Below, one piece after another: positions 25,300-36,990 of a stretch of 64,000 nt of DNA; the first letter of the stretch is position 1; the number at the start of each line of letters is the position of its first letter. The translations under genes and the position numbers were made by a program. This DNA comes from Sarcocystis neurona (Eukaryota; Apicomplexa; Conoidasida; Eucoccidiorida; Sarcocystidae). The notes under the pieces were generated by a model. The model was not told the DNA's origin and searched no databases. It was given only the letters and a program-made list of their open reading frames with translations. The DNA is taken from contig KL647290.1 in assembly GCA_000727475.1 (NCBI GenBank), positions 5,854,698 to 5,918,697 on the forward strand, read 5' to 3'.

Positions 25300-27813
25300 C
25301 TCTGAGGCCCACTGTAAGGCACGTCTGGGCGGAACTGTTCATGACCGGTGTCTCGCCAGTGCCCAGAAAAAGGTACGACCGGTGAATTAGCCGTACAGCG
25401 TACACTGAGGCACTGAGAGGGGTCATCAACTCCTGGGCGACAGGCGTCGCGCTGGTTTTTGTAAGAAGCGAAGGCTACCGGCAAAACTTGGTCGACGCTC
25501 GCTCGCCATGCCGATCCGGTTTGAATGTCTTGACTCCCTCTTCGGTTTCCAAAGCTAGGCAGTTACAGCGCTCTCAGTGCCGCCTGTCTCATAATTACGG
25601 GCATGCGTCCGCCCCGCCATTTTCTGCCCCCCCTACTCTTGTCTTTCCATTCTCGGGACGGCATTGCCCGACTACGCATCCACGGAACCCTAGAGCGGCG
25701 AAGGTGCGCTGCCTTGCCGTCGTCTCGCTGCAACGTTCTCCACAACTGCTAACCCATCGTTGATGCCAGCGCCTCAAATTGAGCCGAGGGACTCGGACGG
25801 ACTACTCCCCCTGGATTCACGGATACCGTGTCACACTGTTCCACACCAACCACAGCAGCAGCTGACTCGTCTGCAGAAGCATGTACACGGCGGGACGGAA
25901 TTGAGGGGGTGTCGGTTAAGACGGTTTCTTTCGCCACGACGACGTCGGTCGTGGCCAGTGTAGCATTTTCAGATGTAAAATGTTATTATTGAGGCTTTGA
26001 GCTACTGCAGGTGCCTGTGTGGTATTCGCCTGCTGGGGGGCCGCACTCTCTCATTGCCAGAGCGATCCCGCCGTCGACTGCTGCCTCATGGCAGCGTTTG
26101 TCCACCCGCGAATGGCACGGTCTCCCAAACTGAGGCGTTTGCTCTCCATCAACGATCTCTGCGGTACAATTCGGCGAGACCGTAGCCGCGGCAGTGCCTT
26201 TGTGGAGAGAAACTCTCATGCTGGATTGTTTGGTGAAGACGCGTACTCTTACCGACGCCATGGAACGTTCTCCGGTTGCCACCTGCAGCAGAATGCCCCT
26301 GCACGTGGTGCGCCAGCCTCAGCAGGATACGCTGCCAGTTATGACCCCACGCGTCGAGCAGTTGTCAGCCTGTAGCCACGACACCGGAACTGACTCGGCG
26401 ATGCTTCCGTGCAGAAGAACGCTTCGTCCTAATTCTGCATTTGTCAGAGGAGCCGACAGACACGCGCTTCAGCATCGGTCTTCGCCTACACATTTCCACC
26501 ACGGGTCAAATGATACGCTGTGACGCACGCCTCTCCTACTGTCATACGTGTGAGAACGTTACCAACTGCCCGTAGATCACCGTGTGGCCACCAAAGCTAC
26601 CTTGCACATGCAAGGCTGCGTAACAGTCGGCTCGGAGCGAGCAGCATCCGCTACACACCGTGGGACGTTGATTATCTAGAATAGGCACTGCAGTCTAAGT
26701 GTAGATATATTTAAGCCTCTACCTGTTCGTAACCTCGTACCTCCCACGACTGCGCCGGGCTGCAGGTGGAGCAGCATATACGGAAATACAGTGCAAACGT
26801 CTCTACGTTGGTCACCCACCCCGTTAAGGCAGACCCCTGTAACAGTGATAGGGTGTACACGGTGTAGGGCAGCGAGCGTCGTGCCCTCGCACTTCAAACT
26901 GGCGTGTCTCTTTGTTGCTTCTGGCATTCTGATCAAGACGGAACACGTGCCGTGTCCAAGACGCGAGAAAGCAACCGGACTGCGTATAATTCAACGCGGT
27001 TTTGTCTCGGGTGCGTCTCCAGACAGTCGAGGAAGTCGAAGAGATGCGGACTGCTTATTCTCATCACGAAACGCGTGAACTCTCTCTGAAAAGTCTACTT
27101 ACTCCCCAGACCTGGTTTCTTGGACAGCGCTTATCCTGTGTCGGTCTGCGTTTTTTTTGGTGTATTTCATCTTACGTGTCACTCCCGTTGGCAACGGTTC
27201 ACCGCTGAGCAAGGGGAACAACGCCCCGTGACACAATTTTCGCCTGCGCGCGTTGTTCTCTGTACCACTTTTCCTTGTGCATGGTGTTAGACAGCCACCA
27301 CCACAGAGGTCGATTTTTTCCCTCTCCGTTCAAGTCGTAGACGCCTTGACGGCAAAGTGGTCCACAGGTTTTTGTACCACATTTACAGGGGGCTGCAGTG
27401 TTGTAAGTCTGGCTAGCTGCCAGCAGACTATCACTGTCGCCCACCGGCACGACAAGCACTCACTTGGGTAGACGCTATGCTTGTATTGCTTCCGTGTGAA
27501 GAATTTAATACGCGTGCGTCCTCCTCCTTCACTACATCCTCCTGCGTCAGACAAGAATAGGCGTGAAAAGACTGGCGTGTGCCATGTGGCGTCACTGCTT
27601 GACAGAAAGCAACTTATATCACGGTTATACACAGGAATAACTGCACCATCACTGTGGCAGGACCCGCGGTTGATCAGCTCCCCCGCCGCTTGGCGAATGT
27701 GTCCCTCCAGTCAAATGCAACGGAAGACTGAAGAGTCAGGCGTCGTCGCGGAGTTGCGCTTCATACACGTAAGAAGCTCCCTTCCCATACTCCAAGTGCT
27801 CCTGCCGCCAACG
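25300..27813. repeat. Array segment 2: 5' flanking module of family gene B
   Basis: The module is homologous to 15.8-18.2 kb and 40.3-42.3 kb. Blocks at about 25770 (GCGCCTCAAATTGAGCCGAG) and 26525 (GACGCACGCCTCTCCTACTG) correspond to about 40633 and 41070. The region just before 27814 should contain the promoter and 5' UTR of gene B. The frame upstream of the chosen ATG is open to 27481 but begins with a non-ATG codon and is not conserved, so I do not include it. Confidence 0.6.
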
Positions 27814-29595
27814 ATGTACGGTGGAATTCTCCTGTGGACTGGATTGTCAGTCCTGCCCGTCGTCGCCACGCCTTTGTCGCTACAGCCTGACGCGACGACG
27901 GATTTCCCCCATGAAGCGAAACATGTAGGGAGACGAGTTTTATACAGGGAGGAACGGTCTGCCGCGTCCTGCAGTTCTGCTGGCTCTGAGCATAGCAAGA
28001 CGCGCACAGTGAACACAAAATTTTGCGCAACATGTACTCACAGCCGACGTCGTAAAAAACAAATTCACGCACAGAGGAAAGACTTCGAGGCCAGTTTGAC
28101 AAGGATGAGTAGTCCTGACTGCAAACGTAAGGGTATTGCCGAATTCTCAGGTCACATGCGGCGTGCCCCCCGGCGACGGCGAAGAGGGATATATCCTCGT
28201 TTCTGGTGCTGGCGCCGCCGGTCGCCGTTCAGGCAGAGGTGGGGAACTCTGTCGTTAGGCAAGTTGTGTTATGCACTGCACACCGTGCCATTGTGGAAAT
28301 GGATGGCGATGGCCATCCCCGTACTTTTGGCTGTAAGACCGAAGAGGAATAATGGCGCGTCTGGGCACCTCGGAGATAGGGGGGGACGTTCGAATGACGC
28401 TGGCACGAGTCGCGGCGAAGAGCCGCGCCGACTTGCTGCTGAATGGTTCAGCAACGTGGCGCTGGACGCTGAGATAGGTGCGGGTTCCTCAAGCTCTGTC
28501 TCGAGTTTGGAGGGCAGTACTTCTTCCACAGGCACGACATCCGAATCAACGAGTTCTGATTCTAGAATGTCCTTGCCTATGCCTGGGGCCCTGCCTGGGG
28601 AGATCCTGCTGCATATATCCACAGAACCGAGTTCTCCGAGCTCATCATTTAGTGATTCCGAAAGCTTGATTGAACTCCATGTCTCTGAATCCTCAATATC
28701 TACGTCGACTTCTCTAGAAAATCTCACAAGTGGCACACCCTTGTCGACTCCTCCTCCGGCTTGTCGGATTAGTGCGGGTTCCTCAAGCTCTGTCTCGAGT
28801 TTGGAGGGCAGTACTTCTTCCACAGGCACGACATCCGAATCAACGAGTTCTGATTCTAGAGTGTCCTTGCCTATACCTGGGGCCCTGCCTGGGGAGATCC
28901 TGCTGCATATATCCACAGAACCGAGTTCTCCGAGCTCATCATTTAGTGATTCCGAAAGCTCGATTGAACTCCATGTCACTGAATCCTCAACATCTACGTC
29001 GACTTCTTTAGAAAATCTCATAAGTGGCACACCCTTGTCGACTCCTCCTCCCGCTTGTCGTCACCCAGACTCCGCAGCGAGAAATGTTTCTTCGCAGTCT
29101 GAGTTAGCCAGTACTGACGAGAACGGCGTACGTGATTCCGCTCGACGTGATCAGGACCTGTCCAATGGAGCCCCGCGAGAAGTCCCGGAGGCGGCGGAGG
29201 CGCCAGAAGCGCCGGATGTGGCAGAGCCTTTGGAGTTGGAGGCGGCCCTAGCGATGGCAGAGGCCCCAGAGGGAGTACAGCTGCCAGAGGTAAGAGGTGT
29301 GCTAGAGGTCGGAGATCCGCAGATTCAGGTTGAAATGCCACACGTGGTGCAGCCGCAACCGCCGATGAGGCCCCCGTGGGTAGGATTGCCTGGCAATAGG
29401 AGGCTGCCACCGGCTCAATTCTGGCCTCCAGGAGTTCCTAACGGTGAGTGCTGCACCATAGATTGGGACAGGAGTTTCAGAGAAGAGAATCGATTTTGTC
29501 GTATAAGTCGGCAGTATTTGAGCAAAAGGGCCGGCATTGGAGTTTTCTGTGTTATCATTTTTGCTGCTTTACTCGCGTGGTTGTTAGAATCTTAA
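27814..29595 (+). CDS. Intact member B of an unrecognised repeat-rich membrane-protein family (593 aa)
   Basis: I do not recognise this protein. The start ATG at 27814 is chosen because it opens a signal-peptide-like segment (ILLWTGLSVLPVVATPLS, residues 5-22), conserved at the same place in copy E. Residues about 35-150 are basic with scattered Cys and Trp (GRRVLYREERS, TVNTKFCATCTHSRRRKK, PRFWCWRRR). A second hydrophobic stretch, WMAMAIPVLLAV, lies at 163-174. Two 98-residue Ser/Thr-rich repeats cover about 222-417. A Pro/Glu/Ala-rich repeat region (PEAAEAPEAPDVAEP) covers about 453-520, then PPGVPNGECC and a final anchor IGVFCVIIFAALLAWLLES at 575-593 ending at the stop. The design suggests a secreted-pathway or surface membrane protein with a disordered stalk. 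No intron is needed. Five broken copies and one other intact copy lie in this window. Confidence 0.75.
   Translation: MYGGILLWTGLSVLPVVATPLSLQPDATTDFPHEAKHVGRRVLYREERSAASCSSAGSEHSKTRTVNTKFCATCTHSRRRKKQIHAQRKDFEASLTRMSSPDCKRKGIAEFSGHMRRAPRRRRRGIYPRFWCWRRRSPFRQRWGTLSLGKLCYALHTVPLWKWMAMAIPVLLAVRPKRNNGASGHLGDRGGRSNDAGTSRGEEPRRLAAEWFSNVALDAEIGAGSSSSVSSLEGSTSSTGTTSESTSSDSRMSLPMPGALPGEILLHISTEPSSPSSSFSDSESLIELHVSESSISTSTSLENLTSGTPLSTPPPACRISAGSSSSVSSLEGSTSSTGTTSESTSSDSRVSLPIPGALPGEILLHISTEPSSPSSSFSDSESSIELHVTESSTSTSTSLENLISGTPLSTPPPACRHPDSAARNVSSQSELASTDENGVRDSARRDQDLSNGAPREVPEAAEAPEAPDVAEPLELEAALAMAEAPEGVQLPEVRGVLEVGDPQIQVEMPHVVQPQPPMRPPWVGLPGNRRLPPAQFWPPGVPNGECCTIDWDRSFREENRFCRISRQYLSKRAGIGVFCVIIFAALLAWLLES
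28478..29065 (+). repeat. Two near-identical 294-bp direct repeats inside gene B
   Basis: GTGCGGGTTCCTCAAGCTCT begins at 28478 and again at 28772, a 294-base period equal to 98 codons. Only a handful of substitutions separate the copies (for example ATGTCC/GTGTCC and CCTATGCC/CCTATACC). This is much closer than any two family genes in the window. The duplication is recent and keeps the frame. Confidence 0.95.
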
Positions 29596-31209
29596 GGGTA
29601 CGGGCCGTAAACGAGGGAGAGAATCATCCGATCCTGTTTGGTTTCCCCTCACTCCTAAAGCGCTCCTTCCTGCAATTACCACATCGCCACAAGTGCGACT
29701 GTACTGCACTCCGTAACCAGTCGTCAAGCCTCTACATTCATGATGATCCCTAACCAACCCGATTTGCAGTGCCGGTGCAAAAATTGTCGAGGGCACTGCC
29801 TGAGTCAACAGAGAAGAAGTTGAAGCTGTGTTAACGAAGTGACACCAGCGCTGGTCATGCTATGTTGGGATGTCTGTGGAAGACAACAGAATGACTTTGC
29901 TGTCACACGTCTCCCCCACCGTCTGCATGAGGCTTGTGTAGGCCTGGCCCCCGGCGTCCTTGGTTTATTCTCTCTGTTTTTAGCCTGCCCGATACGTCTG
30001 AAGTGGTTCTGCACCGCATGTGTTGTGGTGACGCCGACGATAACAACAATAACAACAACAAAGCGCTCAAGTTTCTACCTAAGCATGCTGATTCGTGCAA
30101 CGACTGCACGGTGCTGTAATTGGGGCGACATATACAGAAATACAGAGCAGACGTCCTTACCTCCATTACCTCACGCCGTCGAAGCAAACTGCCTTCCAGC
30201 GTGAAGGTGTATCCTGTATAGAAAACCCGTGGGCGTCGCGTTGCGCACAGACCATCTCTAACTTGCACGTCAGTCTGCTGCGTCTGCTGCAGCGGTCAAA
30301 GCGGACCACACCATGAATTCCCAGATGAATGGATGCAAACAGACAGCTCATAACTATAACGCAGTTATGTGTCTTCAAGTGTGCAGACCGGAAAGGACGG
30401 CGATAACTGACGAACTTATTTGCCCCAGGAGACATAGTTTCTTCATTTGCTATGCTTCAACGAATACGCATGATTCCCTAATCCTTTCACGACTCATACA
30501 GCGAGCAGGTCTGCGCTTCTATGAGGAGCGCTACCGGCTCTGATTTTGCCATGTGCAACGCGTCACCGTTGAGAGGGGAGGAACCGCCCCGAGGGAAGAC
30601 TGTTTCTCAAATGCTCTTGTTGTCTTTCCTACCACTGTGCTTCAGATATGATGTTTGTAAATTATTCAGATGCACACCGGCTTTTCCTTCTGTGCTCGAG
30701 TCGTGACAGCCGCTGGGCACGTGTGGAAAGATATGTTATGGACGCGATTTGGATGGCAGTTTTGCTCCACATTTCACGAGATCCCGGCGTATTGCAGGCC
30801 TCACTGCGTGCAGAACCGCTGTCACTGCGACTTGCTGGCGTCGTACGCGTTCGATCTGAGTTGCACGCGCGCCGTTTGTTGCTTCGGAGGATTTAGACAG
30901 ACTTTACCCTATGTGCGCCTGTCTATCTCAACGCATGCGCCTGTGTCAATGAAGGGCACGACTGAAGAGATTGGCAATCACCCCCTAGTGCGTTAGTGGG
31001 TGACATTAAAGAAGATAGATCACTGCTAGGAAAGGGGATCGTGGCGGCTTCACCGTGACCAGAACCGCGTTCGATCAGCTCAAGCGCCGCTTAACGAATG
31101 TTTTTCTGAGGTCGAAGGAACCGGGAGATTGAAGACTTTTGTAGCGGCGGTTCCTGGTGTTGTTGTTGGCGCAGGAATCAGTCCTCCAGTACGCCAACGT
31201 GACCTTCAC
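29596..31209. repeat. 5' flanking module of second-position gene (copy C)
   Basis: The module is homologous to 43.9-45.4 and 50.5-52.0 kb. Examples are GAAGTGGTTCTGCACCGCAT at about 30000, GCGTGAAGGTGTATCCTGTA at about 30199, and CCCAGATGAATGGATG at about 30320 (compare 44560). On the minus strand, 30268-29903 is an open frame whose reading (YTFTLEGSLLRRREVMEVRT) is conserved in the other two copies (see findings). A microsatellite of AAC triplets lies at about 30045-30060. Confidence 0.65.
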
Positions 31210-32614
31210 ACCAGTGAAGCGCGGCGGAATACTCTTGTGAAGTGGGTTTTCAACCCTTGTTGCCGTCGCCGCTTCTTCTTTGTCGCCACTTGCTAAAGGG
31301 ACAGCTGATTTGCTATGCACATAGAACATGTATCGAGAAATGTCTTTGCCATAGTGGAACGATTCTTCGCTCTGCGCGATCCTGTTTGCTCCGCGCGAAA
31401 CAAGATGTGTATGCTGCTTTCAAGACTGCGCACAATTATTCCTTCCAGCCCCACATTGCAGAGAGCAAACAGAGGAAAAGTGTCGAGGTGAGTAACCCTC
31501 GCATAAAGCGTCCTGACTGCATATGGAAGCGTGGTGAGGAGTATTCTCCATGCAGGCGGCGTGCCCCAGGGCGAATGGAACAAGGAATTAATAGGCGTTT
31601 CTGGTGCTCGTATGCAGAGTGCAGTTCAGGCAAGTGGAGCGCACTCTTTGCGTACGCAGGTTGTGCTATGCACTGCACAACGCATCGCTGTGGAGGTGAG
31701 TGACGGCAGCATTCACTGTACTTCTGTTCCTCGGAGGAATAAGAGCGTACGTCGGTGGCTCAAAGGCAGAGCATGACACTGGAATGCAAACGGGACGAGT
31801 CGCAGCCAGCTTCCAGGCCAACGTGGTGCAGGTGGACCTGGAGAGTCGAATCCGGATATTGACACGAGTTCAACGAGCTCAGGTTCGGCGTCTAGTTCGG
31901 ACCTTGAACCTCTCTGCATAGTCACAACGTCTGAATGAACGGGTCCTGGATTTTTAGTTTCTCCTTGCTCCATCCGGAGGATGAATCTCTTTATATCGGC
32001 ACAACACTCCAATCGACGGGGCCTGACTCTAGATTTTCTTTGCTACAGGACCAAGTACTCCGAGTTCATCAATTAGACTTCCCGAAAACGTTGTTCAGCA
32101 TTATATCACTGAATTTCTGCTGAGCAGTTCGACTTCTGTCGAAAATGTAACAGCCTTTACATTCCCCTCGACTCCCTCACTGGCTCGTCGTCGCCAAGGT
32201 TCTCGAGTAAAGGAGGCCTTCTGTGGATTCCAGCTTCCCCGTACTGCTGGTGACGGCGGAGGTGCTTCCTCCCAACGCGATCTAGATCCGTCCCCGCAGA
32301 TGCGTGAAAGGTGGCAGATGCTGCAGGGGCGCCAGAGGCGACAGAGACATCGGAGATTGCAGAGCCGCCAGAGTTGGCAGAGGTGGCAGAGCCGCCACAT
32401 GTGGAAGGGCCGTCACAGCTGCCATATCAACCTGTGTTGTTGTCACCAATACCACGGCACCAGCCACCACGCGCATTCGGTGCGCCGAAAATAGTTAACT
32501 GTGACTGCGTTATGCGAGCTGAGCAAGATTAGGAGAGAAGCGCAGGAGAAGGAGATCTTCAGTGTGGTCGTTGCGTGTGGTGTTGTGGTCAATGTGCAGA
32601 CGAAATACTTGTAG
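31210..32614 (+). pseudogene. Family copy C, degenerate
   Basis: The copy starts at about 31215 with GGAATACTCTTGTGAAGTGG, aligned to GGAATTCTCCTGTGGACTGG in gene B; the start codon region is altered. Basic, Ser-rich (about 31.85-32.15 kb) and Pro/Glu repeat (VAEPPHVEGPSQLPYQPVLL, about 32.4 kb) regions follow in different frames. A final hydrophobic stretch (FSVVVACGVVVNV) ends at TAG 32612-32614. Several frame breaks are present. Confidence 0.7.
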
Positions 32615-35429
32615 CCAGTGTCTGCCACTGTGGTAGTGCTCCACCTGTTGAAGATATCGTGACTCTTTCATCTGTTGTTGTGGTCAATGCGTGAAAAAAG
32701 AAATTATCCAGCGTACCGTTTTGGTTATGTGCAGTTGGGGTACTATTCCAGCTACTCGAAATCTGTGACGAAGCGATCGACCATTCCGTTTCTGCTCGTC
32801 ACCTGATCCTTACAGCTCTGCACTTGGAAGTATGCTCTCCAACACTCCCCAGGTTACGCGAAGTGAGACTGAGCTACATGTCATCGAAACTCGTCGACGT
32901 TTAGGATTCCTGCTGTTCTCTGACCATTGCCACTTGGTCCTGCGATGCGAGACGGGCTGCGGTACTGACTAACTCGAGTGGTCGGGGAGGGGAATTGTCA
33001 TTGTATGTGTTCTACCGACGCGGTATACATCATGTTTGTTCTTGTGTAGAGTGCAACAAAAAGACTTCCATTTTGTGTCCTGCGCTCCCCTGTCCTCGAA
33101 GCCTAGAGACAATCTGTACCTAACCTCTTGGGATAGAACACGGTTTCTTCTCCTATACTGCCACATATGTACGAAGTGATTTTGCAACGGATATGCTTGA
33201 GTGACCACAGGAAAAACAGTGCGTACTGGGACTAGATTCTTCTCGTCGAGATGCCTTACAAACAAAGCTGAAATCACGGTTGCAAAGTCTGCCACTCTCT
33301 TCAAGCTGGACGGCGTTGCTTCTGTCAGGTCGTAAAAAGGTTACACGTTATACTACATTCGAACGGCTTTCGCACAGAGCGTGGCTCTACTTGGTATTCG
33401 ACCGTAACGCCTTTCTTGTACACTGCTCTTGTTTCCTTGCATTGAATACCGACTGCATTCACCTGGTCGAGAGCAAAGAGAGACACAGTGTCAGGCGACA
33501 AAACGTAATTTCCCGACTACGCCACCTTTTACGAGAAACCAGGCTGGCTGCGGTAGGGCTTCCCCTCAAGACTGCGCAGAGTCGTACGAGAAGGTGTTAG
33601 CAAGTGACGACAACGGGAGTCGACGCGTACCTTCAAGAGGCCGTCAAAAAGCGAGGCTTTGGGCGTGCGATTTGATTTGTCACTATCGCCCCAGCTCTAA
33701 TCTAAGCTGGTGCGACAACAGAGCCTTCCTACGCATCTGCACGCTGTGTTGATAAATACCCTCAAGGGGAAAAGGTGACCCGTTGTCTAGTAAATTGACC
33801 TTACATATTCAAGTATGCGTGTCAAAGCACAGGGAAGCAGAGGGCAGGGGTAAACAAATAGCAGCCTCACGTTCTTCTTCTGCGCCGCTATGAGTACACC
33901 CAATTCCTATTCCTATCCACCGGACACACATCACTCTGTACCTTGTATGTTCTACAGAGTGGGTTTGGTGAACTCTTTGCAAACCTGTGTTTGCCGTGAA
34001 AGCCAGAGAATCACACCCAGTCTCTTGCAGTAGGTGAAACAGGCACTGTCGTCGCCTTGATCTTGCAAAAGACTAGCAGCTATCCAAATGACAGTGACGG
34101 TGTGAAATGGATTGTGAAGCCGTAGGTTTCGTCAAAGAGGGACTCTTTATTCAACGAGACAAATGTAACAACCTGCGAGGTGTGCCACGGCGTATCTGTG
34201 GTGCTGCTCCTCCCGTAAGATACTCATGAGCGGAGACGAACAGACGATATGACTACGAAGGACTTCTCATGCTGCAATGTCGAGTTCAAATTATCTCCCA
34301 CGTACCAGGGAGGAAGGAGCTCCTCGCGTGCACGTGTCTGTTCTGGCAAGGTCGCTGCTGGTGGCCAGTATTGTTCGAATGCATTTCTGTGGCGAAGACT
34401 GAATTGCTCCCCGCACGGCTCTTTCCTAGCGACTCAGCAATAAATGATGCGTCACCAGTCCTCCTCTCGGACTGCAAGCGGGTGCAATCAAGATAAGTCA
34501 TCCTGCAGGTCGGTCAAATCTCGTCCCCTTCGGAAATAGACACCGCGCAGCGTATCCGTTAAAAGATAGCCACTGAACAGAGAAGTCTCGTTGCCGACTA
34601 CACGCGGACGAGAAATCCCATCGGAGACATGTTCTCAATGCTGTCGAAACTACACGTGGACGAGAAATCCCATCGGAGACATGTTCTCAATGCTGTCGAA
34701 AACAAACTGGATTCCCCCTCTGCGGGTTCACCCCTTCCGTGACCTTACAATTCTGACGGATCCACGTTGTCCGATTCGACTTCAAACAATTTGCTGACTT
34801 TCCTCTCTGTTCATAAAGGGTGCGGAGGAGTTTGCAACTCGCGCTGCCATCTTTCCTTTCTTGCAGCAGCCTTTGCTGCACTCTCATAGATCGATCTCCT
34901 TCCTCTTCTGTAAATGTGCTGAAGTGATGTAGACAACCTGCAGATGGAGAGAGGACTCTCTAAGATATTGTCGTAGAGGTCTAGTAGGGGGCGACCCCTG
35001 CAGGGGATGCGAAGTCGTCGTACCAGCGTGCACTTGCTATATCAGCCCACCTGAGTAAGTTGTTTGCGTCCACCGATATTCAAGTACGGACGTACCCCGA
35101 CACAAATGATTTGCTAACACTGTTACAGGTTAAAGTCATGATTTTGAATGTTACAGATTCCCCACTGTCGCCGTCGCTGTTCGTACCGCAACTCTTGTTA
35201 TGGTATATCTCTAACAATATGATGCTATCAGTGAGTGCAGACTCGAACGTGGCGTCGAGTCGATCCCGGTTTTGACTCTCCACGTCCATGTGGACACGTC
35301 GTTCACGAAGCAGTACGTGTTAAGTAATATTATGGACGGATACTGACCATGACCAGTTTGATGAAGACGCAGCCGGTTGTCCGACACGGACGTTCACATC
35401 CACATCTCTGCCGTCTACGGCATGTACGT
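32615..35429. repeat. Spacer module between family gene C and MAK21 copy 2
   Basis: The spacer is collinear with 46.9-49.4 kb and, more weakly, with 53.1-55.6 kb, which is the true 3' flank of MAK21. Shared landmarks are CGAGAAGGTGT at about 33590/47590, CCAGAGAATCAC at about 34005/48045, and ACCAGCGTGCACTTGCT at about 35022/48998. The minus frame 35289-35080 (VTFKIMTLTCNSVSKSFVSG) aligns with 49289-49047 (VTFNIVALTCNRARKSHVSG). That is a hint of past coding or of a slowly changing element. Confidence 0.65.
34597..34702. repeat. Two-copy tandem repeat, period 52 bp
   Basis: GAGAAATCCCATCGGAGACA begins at 34610 and again at 34662 within two almost identical 52-base units. The homologous spacer at about 48640-48690 has a single unit, so this duplication postdates the segment duplication. 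Confidence 0.9.
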
Positions 35430-36990
35430 GTTACCTTGCATTACCATATTTTGTTTTCAGCAAAATACATGTCGCTCAACAGGCACGATCCTGCTGCTGC
35501 ACGCACCAGTTTGTATTCCATGGCTGGGCATGTTTCGACGCGGCTTCTTCCGTTACCGCTTCCTCTTCTTTTTCTCTCTTAACCTATTCAGCATATACCT
35601 TGATGTTGCCAGCATCTCAACGCCGTCGCCTGCGCGAAGACCACGAAGGAGCTTCTTTCTCTCCTGCATCCTGTAGTGCTAGTGACTATTCTTCATCCAG
35701 TGCTCATCCACGGGCTTGGAACCTGGTGTACGTACACACGAACTATCTTTGTCATCGTCAATTTTTATCGTCACGTTCTCTCTCTTCACCATCCTCGTCG
35801 ACTGACTTATCTTTGAAGACGATATCGTGCTGCTGCGAGGAAAGAACTTCTCTACTTTTAAGGCAAAAGAGCATGCTCCCGCGAGCGCAGGTGCTCCCCC
35901 AGGGGCTCCTTTCCTAAAAGGGGCCGTGTATCATCTTCCGTACTCACGCATTTGTCTATGCATACATGTTTAGGGGCACCTGCCTGCACATTTTTTTCTA
36001 TTTGTCACATGCCTCGAGACACATCGACCCAAACACCTGCACACACGCACGTGTCATCCCATGGCAACATAAAGATACACGACTCCGTGTACACATCTAA
36101 TGTGCATGCACCCTAGACGTACACACTACAAGTATACACCTGATTTCTCTACGTCCACACAGGTGCGCGACATGAGCACACACAAGTACCACCAAAGAAG
36201 CGCACAAACACGTCAAAAAACATGTGCACAGACTGCAAATATACAAAGGACACAGATAACAGATGCGCATACGTTTGCAGATATGCATATAGCAGGAGCA
36301 GACACATAGGTGGCAAGGAACAGGGACGTGTAGGCTCCGGTTGTAGCAAGAGCGAATGCAGCAGCAGCGGGCCAGAATGCAACCGCGTCAGCCTCTAAAA
36401 CGCGAGAGCTGCAGGAGGCAAGGCAGAGGCAGCATATCCGCCGCAAAAACGCAGAGGCTGCAGTACCACTGCAGCAGCCAGCAGCAACGCTTGCGTAGAA
36501 GCAGCAGCGTGGCAGCAGCAACAGGTGGAACAAGCGCAGCGCACTGCAGCACCTAAAACACCAAGAACAGAGCAACAGCGGCAGCATACCAGCTGAAACA
36601 GCTCCAAGGCCGCTGCAACATCGAGATTCGCAGCGACAGCAGTGCAATGGCATCTAAAAGAACGGCAGCCACAGCGGCAACGCAGCAACGAAGGATAATT
36701 CAAATCAGTCGCAGAAGCAAAAGAAGGGTGGTGTAGTAAGAGGGAGGGCAGCAACAGTGGGAGGAGCAGCAAAGTTCCCCTTGCGAGTTCAGAGGTGAGA
36801 CAGCTAAACAGTGGCAAGAATGCAGACTTCTCACCTCTTCGTTCCACGGGCCACAGCACTTTTCTCTTTAATTGGGGACGGTCCCCAACTCTCCTTCACC
36901 TACGACGTCAGCGTCGTCTTCTGTTCTCCTTCATGTTCCACCCTGCGGCTCCGTCGCTTTTGCCGCTTTAGAAGAATATCCTTCTCCGAA
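35430..36990 (-). pseudogene. MAK21 3'-end pseudogene copy 2
   Basis: The last exon copy occupies about 35740-35440. The plus-strand block CGCCGTCGCCTGCGCGAAGA matches CGCCGTCGATTGCGCGACGA in the real last exon. An acidic stretch (VDEDGEERERDD) follows at about 35830-35760. The copy of the exon at 58851-58702 lies at about 36975-36825, reading DILLKRQKRRSRRVEHEGEQ against DPVVMRQERRCRRRKELGEG. It has an intact donor GAAGAG|GTGAGA but an internal TAG. Introns are retained. Confidence 0.75.

Noticed and set aside
27481..27813. Upstream extension of gene B to a 704-codon frame
   Set aside because: The frame opens with TTG, not ATG, and the extra 111 residues are not conserved in E. The signal-peptide ATG at 27814 is conserved.
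28269..29030. 253-codon minus-strand open frame antisense to gene B
   Set aside because: It is the mirror of the Ser-rich repeats of gene B. It inherits their duplication, has no signal or motif, and is absent as an open frame in copy E.
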